Positions 36,736 to 45,895 of a stretch of 64,000 bases of DNA are shown piece by piece (positions within the stretch are counted from its first letter, which is position 1; each line of letters starts with the position of its first letter). The translations under genes and the position numbers were made by a program. Below the pieces are notes generated by a model. The model was not told the origin of the DNA, did no database searches, and saw only the letters and a program-made list of their open reading frames with translations. Source of the DNA: Staphylococcus delphini (lineage in GTDB: Bacteria > Bacillota > Bacilli > Staphylococcales > Staphylococcaceae); the NCBI RefSeq assembly GCF_900636325.1, contig NZ_LR134263.1, forward strand, positions 2,356,001-2,420,000. Direction: 5' to 3'.

Positions 36736-38713
36736 TGCATATTGTATTTTAGGGAATCCGAACGTAGGAAAAACGTCTCTTTTCAACGCTTTAACCGGCT
36801 CATATGAATATGTCGGAAACTGGAGCGGTGTCACAGTAGACAAAAAGGTCGGTCAACTTAAGAAAAATTTCGGTCATTTAATCGACTTACCAGGGATTTA
36901 CGACTTAGTACCCATTTCCCGTGATGAAACTGTCGTAACAGATTATTTACTGCATGAAAAATTCGACGGTATGATCAACATTATCGATGCGGCCCAAATT
37001 AAACGCAATTTTAATTTAACTGTGCAATTGCTAGAATATGGCGCGCCAATGCTCATCGGTCTGAACATGATTGACGTGGCAAATAAACGCGGCATCCGGA
37101 TTGACCACCAACGTTTAATGCGTCAATTGCATATCCCGATTATTCCTATTATCGCACGTACCGGTAAAGGGAGCGATGAAGTGCTCAATGCGCTTGCTGA
37201 CCGTCATGTTTCAAGACAACGACCTTTAAAAATTCATTACGGTGATGCCGTTGAAAATTTATTAACACAACTTGTCAAAGCGTTACCCTCGACACTTCCA
37301 TTAGCACAGCGCCATTACCGTTTTTTGGCTATTCAATATTTGCTTAATAACCCAGCTGTGTTGCGCTATTTGGATGAAGAAACGCTACAACAGTTTGAAA
37401 TATTGACGGCACAGTTCAATACGATCGACCTTGAACAACATATTTTGAAATGTCGTCAACAGTATATCGATACTATGCTTGCTGAAGTCGTGACTTATCC
37501 AGATGCAGAGCGTCAACATTTGACTGAACGGATCGATGCGTTGCTCACACATAAAATACTGGGGATCCCTATCTTTTTAGGAATGATGTGGCTCATCTTT
37601 CAAATTACGTTTACTTGGATTGGGACACCGCTTTCTGATCAGTTGGACGCATTTTTCGGAGGCCCTTTAACCGATCAAACGGTCAATATCATGAATAAAC
37701 TCGGTATTTATCCGGCACTTCAAGACTTGGTGACAGATGGTATTATTGCGGGCGTCGGCGGTGTACTCGTATTCATTCCACAAATTTTAGTGCTGTTTTT
37801 CTTCATTTCATTATTAGAAGATTCAGGTTACATGGCGCGTATTGCAGTGATTATGGACCGGATGATGGAAAAATTCGGCCTTAACGGCAAGTCATTTATT
37901 CCGATGATTATCGGTTTCGGTTGTAACGTGCCAGGTATTATGGCGGCTCGCAGTATCGAAGAAGAAAAAGAACGGCTGACGACCATTTTAATCGCACCGT
38001 TCATGTCATGTTCTGCACGTCTTCCAGTATATGGTTTGTTCGTAGCCATTTTCTTCGCACAACATCAAGCACTTGTCGTGTTAAGTCTATACGTATTAGG
38101 TATTGTTGTCGCGCTACTCGTAAGCTGGTTACTCTCTAAAACAGTGCTAAAAAAAGATACGTCCATTTTTGTCATAGAGTTACCGCCATATCGATTACCT
38201 TCAATTAAAACATTATGGCGTAGCACTTGGGAAAAAGGAAAAGGATTTGTTAAAAAAGCAGGCACATTTATTTTTGCAGGTTCTGTTGTGATTTGGTTGC
38301 TCAATTACACAGGACCATCTGGTATTGATGTCCCTATCGATCAAAGTTTCTTACACATGATTGGTGCGACTATTGCGCCACTGATCACACCACTTGGATT
38401 CAGTTCATGGCAAACCGCTGCGACACTCATTCCTGGATTTTTAGCGAAAGAAGTTATCATTAGTTCCATGGCCATTATTTTTGCGGTTAGCGAAGAGAGT
38501 CTCGTCGCTACTGTATCAACACATTTCACAGCACTCTCTGCCTATTCATTCATGGTGTTTATTTTACTTTACACCCCATGCCTTGCGACAGTGGCTGCGA
38601 TACGTAAAGAAACCCCTTCATGGAAATGGACGATGCTTGCTGTGACATATCCCTTTGTCATTGCATATGTGTTGTCATTGTTAGTCTATCAAATCGGTTC
38701 GTACTTTATATAG
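36728..38713 (+). CDS. feoB: Ferrous iron transporter B (G-protein-coupled pore)
   Basis: A 661-aa iron(II) transporter. The N-terminal GTPase shows G1 [10 protein letters not shown]3 DLPGIYDL and G4 GLNMID; then a helical spacer and a membrane part with two Gate regions, [14 protein letters not shown] and the closing [16 protein letters not shown]. The ATG at 36728 (GGAG 8 nt upstream) gives [12 protein letters not shown] and the usual length; the open frame from 36695 runs within feoA. Under Fur control. Confidence 0.96.
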   Translation: MSNAYCILGNPNVGKTSLFNALTGSYEYVGNWSGVTVDKKVGQLKKNFGHLIDLPGIYDLVPISRDETVVTDYLLHEKFDGMINIIDAAQIKRNFNLTVQLLEYGAPMLIGLNMIDVANKRGIRIDHQRLMRQLHIPIIPIIARTGKGSDEVLNALADRHVSRQRPLKIHYGDAVENLLTQLVKALPSTLPLAQRHYRFLAIQYLLNNPAVLRYLDEETLQQFEILTAQFNTIDLEQHILKCRQQYIDTMLAEVVTYPDAERQHLTERIDALLTHKILGIPIFLGMMWLIFQITFTWIGTPLSDQLDAFFGGPLTDQTVNIMNKLGIYPALQDLVTDGIIAGVGGVLVFIPQILVLFFFISLLEDSGYMARIAVIMDRMMEKFGLNGKSFIPMIIGFGCNVPGIMAARSIEEEKERLTTILIAPFMSCSARLPVYGLFVAIFFAQHQALVVLSLYVLGIVVALLVSWLLSKTVLKKDTSIFVIELPPYRLPSIKTLWRSTWEKGKGFVKKAGTFIFAGSVVIWLLNYTGPSGIDVPIDQSFLHMIGATIAPLITPLGFSSWQTAATLIPGFLAKEVIISSMAIIFAVSEESLVATVSTHFTALSAYSFMVFILLYTPCLATVAAIRKETPSWKWTMLAVTYPFVIAYVLSLLVYQIGSYFI

Positions 38714-38725
38714 GAGGCGTTGAAA

Positions 38726-38884
38726 TTGACATTATTCATTAATTTGTTATTAATTGCATTGATATTAGGTTATGCAACTTGGGTAATAGTTCGATTTTTC
38801 AAAAAGTCGAAGCAAGGAAAATGTAGTGCATGTGAAAGTAATCAAGGTTGTCCGACTGAAAGTTTACCGAAACATTTGCAGTGA
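38726..38884 (+). CDS. FeoB-associated Cys-rich membrane protein (52 aa)
   Basis: A small gene starting with TTG 8 nt after GGAGG and 12 nt after the feoB stop. The 52-aa product has one membrane helix (residues 3-25, LFINLLLIALILGYATWVIV), a basic stretch RFFKKSKQGK, and three cysteines in CSACESNQGC. This is the layout of the FeoB-associated Cys-rich family, whose cysteines may hand iron or reductant to FeoB. It belongs to the feoAB transcript. Confidence 0.85.
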   Translation: MTLFINLLLIALILGYATWVIVRFFKKSKQGKCSACESNQGCPTESLPKHLQ

Positions 38885-38929
38885 TGGTGTTGTGTTGCGT
38901 TACGCCACGCATCATATATTGACAATAAG

Positions 38930-38985
38930 AAGACTGGGTCCAAAACGCACTGCTTCAAGTGGTTTCAGCTACCCAGTCTTTTTGT
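38930..38985. terminator. Bidirectional terminator after feo
   Basis: AAGACTGGGT (38930-38939) pairs with ACCCAGTCTT (38971-38980), followed by TTTTTG; it lies between the feo operon and the converging abcA. Confidence 0.8.
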
Positions 38986-38990
38986 TTTCG

Positions 38991-40748
38991 TTATCGTTCT
39001 GTCTCAGTTTGTTCTGTTACTGCTCGATGCTGTGTTAAATTTTGAGTTTCAACAAATTGCTGATACATTGTGTGGGTTTGCATCAATTCTTCATGACGTC
39101 CTCTGCCTGTCACTTCGCCATGGTCTAAGAAAATAATCTGCCCCGCTTTTTTAATTGTAGAGAGACGGTGCGCAATAACGATGGTCGTACGGTTTTCCAT
39201 TAAAACATCTAATGCTTCTTGGATTTTACGCTCACTTTCACTATCTAAGTTTGCGGTTGCCTCATCTAATAACAGAATGTCAGGGTTTTTCACAAAGCTT
39301 CGTGCAATATCGATGCGCTGACGTTGACCGCCTGACAGCTTCAAGCCGCGCTCCCCAACGATGGTGTCGTAACCTTGTTCAAATTCCATAATAAATTCAT
39401 GACAGTTCGCAAGTTTGGCATAATGGATCAATTCTTCTTCAGATACTTCTCGATCCACACCATATAAAATATTATCGCGTATCGTGCCGTTCATCATCGC
39501 ATTACTTTGCATGACGTAACCGATTTTTCTACGCCAATCTGTTAATGATAGCGCATCAATAGAAGTACCATTATAATAAATGCCACCTTGATCAATCTCA
39601 TACATCCGTTCAATCAAGCTGAACAATGTACTTTTACCCGAACCAGAAGGCCCTACAAAAGCGGTCACTTCGCCACGTAATACATTAAATGACACATCTT
39701 TAAGGACTGGCGTATCATCATATCCAAAGTAGACATGATCAAATTTCAAGTCGCCAGTGGGAATCTTATCTTGAAAATTCGGTACGTCGATGTTTTCAAG
39801 TGGTTCATGTAAGATTTCATAAATACGCTGGCTCGCCCCTACTGCTTTTTTATAATCCGTCACTAATGTAGAAAGGTTAATCAAAGGCATCGATAAATTT
39901 AAAACGTAAAAAATCATCGCCACGAGTGTCCCCGCTGAAATCGCGCCCGAGGCAATACGCATACCTCCAAAACCTAAAATAATACCAATTGTAATCAGCA
40001 TAATAATCCCTGAAATCGGTTGAACGACGGCAGCAATTTTCGCTTGTTTCAGCCCCAAGTCATAAATCTTTTTAAGGTTGCTATGTGCCTTATCCAATTC
40101 TAGTTTCTCAGTATTGGCCACTTTCACTAAACGCATTTCTGTTAATACACGCCCGAGTAGCCCACTAAAATTCGCAATTTCAGTTTGCGTATTCGTTGAT
40201 ATTTTTTGCATAATTTTACCGAGCGGCACCATTACTAATATAAAGATTGGAATGGTAATAAATGTAAGAAGTGTCATTTGCCAATCCAAGACGAACAGCA
40301 TAATTAATGACCCAATGAGCGTAATCACCGAGGGGAAAAATCCTGGTAACTTTTGTGATATAAAATCATTAATGACTTTCGTATCATCTGTTAAACGACT
40401 CATCAATTGCCCGCTCTCATTTTTATCAAAAAACGGCATTTTCAAGTGGATAATATGGCCCCACAAAAGAGAACGAATCGCGTAAATAATTTTTTCGCCA
40501 ATTTTATTAAGTAAATAGTAACCGAAACCACTTAACACGGCATTCACTAAAAATACCGCTACCAGTGCAATAATAAATACAGGACTAATCGATTCAAAAG
40601 TAAATTTGTCGACCACCTGCCCTGTAAACAAAGGCACTAATAATCCGGTCAAACTACCTATTGAAGCAATCGTCACGGCCACGATAATCAATCCAACTGG
40701 CCATGAAATTTTCTTTAATAAAAATACAAGTGGGTTGCGTGCTTTCAT
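38991..40748 (-). CDS. abcA: ABC exporter AbcA (multidrug/peptide, half-transporter)
   Basis: A 585-aa exporter with six N-terminal helices and a C-terminal ATPase: Walker A GPSGSGKST, signature KLSGGQRQR, Walker B ILLLDEAT and H-loop AHRLS. The N-terminus (NPLVFLLKKISWPVGLI) closely resembles S. aureus AbcA, which exports cytolytic peptides (PSMs) and protects from beta-lactams. The divergent neighbour pbp4 completes the same pair, separated by 274 nt of shared promoter, as in S. aureus. Confidence 0.95.
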   Translation of the reverse strand: MKARNPLVFLLKKISWPVGLIIVAVTIASIGSLTGLLVPLFTGQVVDKFTFESISPVFIIALVAVFLVNAVLSGFGYYLLNKIGEKIIYAIRSLLWGHIIHLKMPFFDKNESGQLMSRLTDDTKVINDFISQKLPGFFPSVITLIGSLIMLFVLDWQMTLLTFITIPIFILVMVPLGKIMQKISTNTQTEIANFSGLLGRVLTEMRLVKVANTEKLELDKAHSNLKKIYDLGLKQAKIAAVVQPISGIIMLITIGIILGFGGMRIASGAISAGTLVAMIFYVLNLSMPLINLSTLVTDYKKAVGASQRIYEILHEPLENIDVPNFQDKIPTGDLKFDHVYFGYDDTPVLKDVSFNVLRGEVTAFVGPSGSGKSTLFSLIERMYEIDQGGIYYNGTSIDALSLTDWRRKIGYVMQSNAMMNGTIRDNILYGVDREVSEEELIHYAKLANCHEFIMEFEQGYDTIVGERGLKLSGGQRQRIDIARSFVKNPDILLLDEATANLDSESERKIQEALDVLMENRTTIVIAHRLSTIKKAGQIIFLDHGEVTGRGRHEELMQTHTMYQQFVETQNLTQHRAVTEQTETER

Positions 40749-41022
40749 AACTTCATACCTCTTTTATTTTCGTTATAGTGATGCTATAAGACACCTCTCA
40801 GTCTTCATTCACTCTGAAGGCAGTCTTACCGCATTTACGATTACCTCTACTTTTACCCTTCAACAGATTGTTCTCAAAGTGACCACAACGGCTTAACTCA
40901 GTTTCATATCATCTCTCATGCCCATCATATCCGTCTGCATTAACATTTATAAACGATAAACTTTGTGGTAAAATGAATCGTGTTGTTTATCATTTATAGT
41001 TTTGTAGATTGAGGGAATACAT

Positions 41023-42300
41023 ATGAAAAAAATAATATTATCCATTGTGGTTGTATTCTTCGCTTCCACTATTATAACACCTTTTGCACGTGCATATACA
41101 CCCACACCGGTTGAACTTGCACAACAAAGTGGTTACCCTGTCTCGTGGGCTTATCAACCTGAAGGCATGATCAACATCAGTCAAACAGGACAAATTTTAT
41201 ATACGTTTCAAAGCGAACAACAATGGTATCCTGCTTCTATGACCAAACTCATGACAATGTACTTAACGTTACAAGCTGTCAAAGAAAAGAAATTATCCTT
41301 AAACGACACGGTCCAAATCACTGACCAACATTACCGGATGTCCACCTTACCAGAGTTGAGTAATACGAAACTTTATCCTGGTGAAACATACACCATTGCA
41401 GAATTGCTTCAGATTACAGTCTCCGCTTCAAGTAACGCAGCTGCACTGATTTTAGCCAATCAAGTTTCAGATAATACATCAGACTTTGTCGATAAAATGA
41501 ATGACACTGCCAAATCTCTAGGTATGACGCACACCCACTATGTGAATCCTACTGGTGCAGAAAACCGCTTATTATTGGAATTCGCGCCAAAGAAATACCA
41601 GCACGAACCATCTTCAACATCTTCAGCACGCGATTATGCCATTCTTGCCCAGCATGTTGTGAAAGACACACCTAAAATTTTGTATTTCACTAAACAAATT
41701 GCACCGACACAACACGGTGTCACATACTATACCTTTAACGATCTGTTAGAAGGTGGCAACATGAGTTTACCTGGAACAGATGGATTGAAAACAGGTTCGA
41801 GTGACATTGCAGATTACAACAACTCATTAACGACAAAACGTGGAAAATTCCGCATTTTTCATATTATTATGGGCGCTGGCGATTATAAACATCTCGGTGG
41901 CGAGAAACAACGTAACATGATGAGTGCGAGTGCCATTAACTATACGTTTTCACAATATGACTATAAAAAGGTACTGTCTAAAGGTAAACACAAAATTGAT
42001 GGGAAATCGTACTATGTGACAGAAGATTTATACGATGTCGTACCGAAAGACATGGCTGAACCTTATCATTTTGTAGTAAAAGACAGCACAGTGCATCTCG
42101 ACTACTCACGGAAGTTTATTACGAAAAATGATGGTCCCCCTACTGTAAAAGTGGAGAACCCGCTGATTTATGAATCGAAGTCTGTGGTGGTATCGACTTG
42201 GCGTGCATTTCCAGTATTGACGACAATCGCATTGGTGGTCGTTGTATTAATACTCGCGCTGATATTACATCGTATTGTTAGACGCTTGTTTAGAAAATAA
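41023..42300 (+). CDS. pbp4: Penicillin-binding protein 4 (D-Ala-D-Ala transpeptidase/carboxypeptidase)
   Basis: A 425-aa low-molecular-weight PBP that raises peptidoglycan cross-linking. Residues 1-24 form a signal peptide (ends FARA). The active-site set is PASMTKL (nucleophile Ser), SASSNAA (SxN) and LKTGSSD (KTG). The C-terminal 30 residues form a membrane anchor with a basic tail. Its place beside abcA and teichoic acid genes, and its length near 431 aa, match S. aureus PBP4. Confidence 0.95.
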   Translation: MKKIILSIVVVFFASTIITPFARAYTPTPVELAQQSGYPVSWAYQPEGMINISQTGQILYTFQSEQQWYPASMTKLMTMYLTLQAVKEKKLSLNDTVQITDQHYRMSTLPELSNTKLYPGETYTIAELLQITVSASSNAAALILANQVSDNTSDFVDKMNDTAKSLGMTHTHYVNPTGAENRLLLEFAPKKYQHEPSSTSSARDYAILAQHVVKDTPKILYFTKQIAPTQHGVTYYTFNDLLEGGNMSLPGTDGLKTGSSDIADYNNSLTTKRGKFRIFHIIMGAGDYKHLGGEKQRNMMSASAINYTFSQYDYKKVLSKGKHKIDGKSYYVTEDLYDVVPKDMAEPYHFVVKDSTVHLDYSRKFITKNDGPPTVKVENPLIYESKSVVVSTWRAFPVLTTIALVVVVLILALILHRIVRRLFRK

Positions 42301-42668
42301 GATTGTGAACTTGTGGCTTAACTTTTTTGATGCATTGAAATAATGAATATGAGTAAACTTGCCCTCTTTTTTGAACAGATCTATTAAAAATGATTACCTT
42401 GATAGATTCGCGTTCCCAGGGGACTTGCGAACCCATCAAGGCAATCTTGCCTCAACATTGGGGAAAGAAGGCAAGTTTTTTCATATCAAAACATCAAAAA
42501 TGTATCGTCCTTTCACCATACCTTATTTTAAAGTAGTGTGATTGTTGTTTGCTGAAGGATTCGTAATTTCAAGAGCTACGAGGGCTGAGATATCACTCTC
42601 AACCCCTGTTCTTCTTTTCTGTACATGCGACGACCTATCATTTATAAGTACACAGCCCTCAACTTCTC
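42301..42668. other. pbp4/MFS intergenic region with a palindromic element
   Basis: No gene; the open frames here lack binding sites. It holds the inverted-repeat element at 42355-42478, which may also serve as terminator for both converging genes. Confidence 0.5.
42355..42478. repeat. 124-bp nested palindromic element, copy 1
   Basis: The ends are a perfect inverted repeat AAACTTGCC (42355-42363) and GGCAAGTTT (42470-42478). Inside is a second hairpin: CCTTGAT (42397-42403) with ATCAAGG (42435-42441) and TTCGC (42407-42411) with GCGAA (42427-42431). Its left half resembles 47940-48006 in this window, so it is a dispersed element. Poly-T follows the right arm. Confidence 0.65.
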
Positions 42669-43868
42669 CTAAATTTTGCGCTTCCCATACTTGGACATCA
42701 TCACATAAAAGATTGGAAAGAGCACTGCATTGAACAATAACAATGCTGTACACATGAGAATCCCCATCGTGATAGATAAACTGTAGATATATCCGCCAAA
42801 TGTCCCTCCAACCGCATCTCCAATGAAGAAAGAAGATTGTGAAAGCCCAAAAAAGAATCCTAAATGCTGTTGTGGAAACATTTCAAGTTCCATTAACTCC
42901 TGTGCAATGAAAGACCCTGTGTATAAAAAAGATCTTACTACTAAAATCAACAAAATAACGAAGCTTGAAAGTGGTGTTAAATAGAGTAGCAACAATATCG
43001 CTGCAATCACTTCACCACCGAAAAATATCCAATGTTTATAGCGGTTGACTTTTTGACTAGCAAATAACGGAGAAGCTACGATTGAAACTATACTATTCAC
43101 TGCTATAAAAATACCGATGAGCGACACTGGGAGACCTTGATTTTTCAATATAATAGGCATAAACGGACTGATTAAACTCACTGCTAAGCCTATGATCACG
43201 CCGAAAAGGACGACGCCTACCACGAGTACTTTATATTGTTTTATAGGCTTTTCTTGCTGTTCTTTTGCTTCTTTTTCAACTTCATCGCTTGTTTTTTTAG
43301 GGAATTTAGGGACTAAGAGCGTAGTTGAAGCACAACACACTGCCGCTAAAATCAGCACGTAAATCATCGGATGTTCGACGATGTGTGCAAATAGTGTAAC
43401 AAGCAGGCCTGCTACCACTGTTCCTACTGCAACTCCAATACTTGTGCCAGTTTCGTTAATAGAAACGATAGCCGGCCTATCTTCTTTAGTGCCAATGGTT
43501 AAAATCCAAAAGCGCAATGAAATGATGACAAGAGAGGCACCTAGCCCAGCGACGAAACCAGAGAACCCCGCGAGTAAGAAAGATTGTGTAAAGACCCTTA
43601 ATACGAGACCGATAGCATACACGATAGCGCCTAGCTTTAAGGCAAAACTGGGAGAAATTTTATCTCCTATTTTACCAGTGAAAAATGATAAACTTCCCGC
43701 AATAGCCATCATGGTATAGGAAAAACCGAAAGATGTGAGTGCATGATTTTCTTCAAACCACAATGCGTGCACAGTTTTTGATAAATACATTGAAAAGAAA
43801 AAGAAGATACTGAACCATAAAAATTTTTGCGCAGACGGATACTGTTTTAAAGTTTTAAAAAATGTCAT
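42669..43868 (-). CDS. MFS transporter, probable drug or peptide exporter, with attenuator leader
   Basis: A 399-aa 12-helix major facilitator. Motif A-like loop GKIGDKISPSFALKLG lies near residues 64-79, and a charged central loop (EVEKEAKEQQEKPIKQ) splits the two halves. Substrate unknown. The ATG follows AAGGAG, but this site is locked in an 8-bp stem with an anti-Shine-Dalgarno sequence placed just after a 30-codon leader ORF. Such a layout is known from inducible resistance pumps (cat, erm and florfenicol exporter leaders), which suggests induction by a ribosome-targeting compound; that is inference. Confidence 0.8.
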   Translation of the reverse strand: MTFFKTLKQYPSAQKFLWFSIFFFFSMYLSKTVHALWFEENHALTSFGFSYTMMAIAGSLSFFTGKIGDKISPSFALKLGAIVYAIGLVLRVFTQSFLLAGFSGFVAGLGASLVIISLRFWILTIGTKEDRPAIVSINETGTSIGVAVGTVVAGLLVTLFAHIVEHPMIYVLILAAVCCASTTLLVPKFPKKTSDEVEKEAKEQQEKPIKQYKVLVVGVVLFGVIIGLAVSLISPFMPIILKNQGLPVSLIGIFIAVNSIVSIVASPLFASQKVNRYKHWIFFGGEVIAAILLLLYLTPLSSFVILLILVVRSFLYTGSFIAQELMELEMFPQQHLGFFFGLSQSSFFIGDAVGGTFGGYIYSLSITMGILMCTALLLFNAVLFPIFYVMMSKYGKRKI

Positions 43869-43873
43869 CTGAT

Positions 43874-43908
43874 GCTCCTTAGTCTAAACATTTCTTGAAA
43901 TAAGGAGC
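43874..43908 (-). promoter_or_regulatory. Ribosome-binding-site sequestering hairpin (attenuator)
   Basis: Minus strand GCTCCTTA (43908-43901) pairs perfectly with TAAGGAGC (43881-43874), which contains the Shine-Dalgarno of the MFS gene; the loop is 19 nt. The stem starts 15 nt after the leader stop. An alternative AGCG...CGCT hairpin (43918-43905) overlaps the first arm and would release the site. Confidence 0.65.
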
Positions 43909-43923
43909 GCTATATCGCTTAAG

Positions 43924-44016
43924 GTCAAATTTCAAAAAATGATTTATCTTGTAATTTTCCTTTGTACTGGTGTGAAAATCGTTTTACTTTTGGTGTATTT
44001 TTAACTGTTTTCATCA
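43924..44016 (-). CDS. 30-aa leader peptide of the MFS gene
   Basis: Starts with two ATGs (44016, 44013) after AAAGGG at 5-8 nt and ends with TGA 55 nt before the MFS start. The peptide MMKTVKNTPKVKRFSHQYKG continues with KLQDKSFFEI; it is basic with an aromatic, acidic end and no signal sequence. It is most likely a regulatory leader whose translation controls the downstream hairpin. A secreted or modified peptide exported by the MFS protein is a less likely alternative. Confidence 0.6.
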
Positions 44017-44104
44017 TAAACACCCTTTCACTTTTAGATTTGGAGATTAAAACGTCATATATCGTTATAAGATAAAACAACCTTATTTCAACCCCATCAC
44101 ACTC

Positions 44105-44133
44105 AATATAGCACGCAAATAAGTATAGAACAA
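44105..44133 (-). promoter_or_regulatory. Promoter of the leader peptide-MFS operon
   Basis: On the minus strand TTGTTC (-35, plus-strand 44128-44133), a 17-bp spacer and TATATT (-10, 44105-44110). A second possible promoter, TTGAAA-N16-TATAAC, lies closer to the gene. Confidence 0.5.
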
Positions 44134-44184
44134 TGTATTTTCTTAATTTTCAGATACTTTTGGTTTTAAAGTTTTTGAGTAACA

Positions 44185-44229
44185 AAAATGGACCAAGAAT
44201 GCAATCCCATCGCATTGTTGATCCATTTG
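44185..44229 (-). terminator. Terminator of the tagG-tagB-tagD operon
   Basis: On the minus strand AAATGGATCAACAATGC pairs with GCATTCTTGGTCCATTT (a few mismatches), followed by a TTTGTT tract. It overlaps the presumed upstream end of the MFS promoter region, which reads the same strand. Confidence 0.7.
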
Positions 44230-44237
44230 AATTCATA

Positions 44238-44636
44238 TTATTTTGCGTCTTTGCCATATAATTCTTGTTTGATTTGTGTCGTAGAAATACCTTCCGTACG
44301 TTTCAAGTAAATCACTTCACATTTATCTTTTAAGAAATCGAATTCGCCTTCCCAGTCATGACCCATTACAAAAGTATCGATTTCATACTTCTCAACGTCG
44401 GTTTCTTTTTGTCCCCAATCGTTTTCAGGAATCACAAGGTCAACGTAACGAATCGATTCAAGCATCATTTTACGTTGTTCAAAGTTGTAATATGATTTTT
44501 TATTTTTAACGCGGTTGAATTCATCACTTGAGAGTGCTACAACGAGGTAATCCCCCATTTCACGTGCACGTCTTAGTAATTCAATATGTCCATAGTGTAA
44601 AAGATCATACGTTCCATATGTAATGACACGTTTCAT
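44238..44636 (-). CDS. tagD: Glycerol-3-phosphate cytidylyltransferase
   Basis: A 132-aa enzyme that makes CDP-glycerol, the donor for wall teichoic acid linkage and backbone. The nucleotidyltransferase motifs are GTYDLLHYGHIELLRRA (HxGH at about residue 14-17) and EGISTTQIKQ (RTxGISTT-type). Length equals the family norm. It is the last gene of the tagG-tagB-tagD set. Confidence 0.97.
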   Translation of the reverse strand: MKRVITYGTYDLLHYGHIELLRRAREMGDYLVVALSSDEFNRVKNKKSYYNFEQRKMMLESIRYVDLVIPENDWGQKETDVEKYEIDTFVMGHDWEGEFDFLKDKCEVIYLKRTEGISTTQIKQELYGKDAK

Positions 44637-44729
44637 CTTTACACCTCCTTAACATTTTTAATATTTTCTTCATTTTGTAGAATTATAGCATAAACATTTC
44701 TCAATTCCTAAAAATATCCAGTGTTTACG

Positions 44730-45821
44730 CTAAATTCGCACGAGTTTTTCTACATAATTAACGACTTGATTTAAGCTTTCACTTGTATTATATTGATGCC
44801 ATTTTTGGAATAATGGTTGTAATTGTCCTTCGTTAATACGTTCATACAATGTGCGCTCGTCATACGCTTTATATTCTTGCGGGATGTCATAATAATACTT
44901 GTTGAGCCCTCGTACAATTTCATAATCCGCCTCATCGTATACGTAAAATAAGGTTGGCGTATTGACAATACTTGCTTCTATCGCTAAAGAACTGTAGTCC
45001 GTAATAATTAAATCTGCCAATATGACAAGATCAAGCGTACACATTTTAATATTTTCTGCCGCTGCGGAAACGGTAGGATGATATTTACTTAACAACGTGT
45101 AGCCAGGCACCGCCATCTCAAATGTTTCTTTGTCAATCGTACGGTTCGTTTGTCCACCTTCACGATAAGTCGGTAAATAGACAGCGACTTTGTTTTGAAT
45201 ACCTAGTTGTTTTTTCAGTTTTTGTTGATGTGCTTGTCGGTCGATGCGTCGGTATGTCGTTAATCTCGGACTCCCAAAGCTCAGCAGCTGTTCATAACGT
45301 GCACCGAACGCCTTTTCAAAGCAATCTGCCATCTGTTGACCACCGACTAAGTATTTATCTGTCGCTTGATACACTGCACAATATTGATCAGCATGTTCTT
45401 TTTGAGTCAAATCTACTGAATGATCTTCTAAACCAAATTTCTTCAATGCACCTGCCGCATGCCACGTTTGAATGACGGTTTGGCCTTCTTTTTTGCGCCA
45501 GCCTGCCATCATTAAATAATAGGTGTCAATAAACACCACTTTTGCGGTAGCTAATGCGGCTAACTGCTTTAAAATGGAAGATTGTTTCAAAGGATAATAC
45601 GTAATATGTTTTCTATTTTCTAAATAGTGAAAATCTTTAGGCTTTGCAAAAACGGTAATGTTAAAACCGCGTTGACTCAGTTGATATATAATTGGTAATT
45701 GATCTTCTTTAAAAGTCATTAAAAAGACAATATGTTTTCTATCGATACGTAACGAACTGTACAGTCGACTTAAGCACGCGACCATACAAATATAAAATGC
45801 TTTGATATAATAACGCATCAT
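44730..45821 (-). CDS. tagB: CDP-glycerol glycerophosphotransferase TagB/TarB (wall teichoic acid primase)
   Basis: A 363-aa membrane-associated transferase that adds the first glycerol phosphate to the undecaprenyl-linked GlcNAc-ManNAc disaccharide. GT-B fold; nucleotide-sugar markers are VIQTWHAAGALKKFG (residues 116-130) and LIITDYSSLAIEA near 271-283. An N-terminal hydrophobic segment (8-24) docks it at the membrane. It sits between tagG and tagD. In S. aureus a glycosyltransferase gene (tagX) lies between tagB and tagD; here only 93 nt do. Confidence 0.9.
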   Translation of the reverse strand: MMRYYIKAFYICMVACLSRLYSSLRIDRKHIVFLMTFKEDQLPIIYQLSQRGFNITVFAKPKDFHYLENRKHITYYPLKQSSILKQLAALATAKVVFIDTYYLMMAGWRKKEGQTVIQTWHAAGALKKFGLEDHSVDLTQKEHADQYCAVYQATDKYLVGGQQMADCFEKAFGARYEQLLSFGSPRLTTYRRIDRQAHQQKLKKQLGIQNKVAVYLPTYREGGQTNRTIDKETFEMAVPGYTLLSKYHPTVSAAAENIKMCTLDLVILADLIITDYSSLAIEASIVNTPTLFYVYDEADYEIVRGLNKYYYDIPQEYKAYDERTLYERINEGQLQPLFQKWHQYNTSESLNQVVNYVEKLVRI

Positions 45822-45895
45822 TTCTTCACCACCCTAAAATGTTATTTAAAACAAAACCCTCAACACAAATCTAATGTATTGAGGGACTGTTCTCA

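Noticed and set aside
43924..44016. Leader peptide as a secreted pheromone or bacteriocin precursor
   Set aside because: No signal peptide, double-glycine motif, or modification enzyme nearby; the hairpin on the next gene's binding site fits a regulatory leader better.
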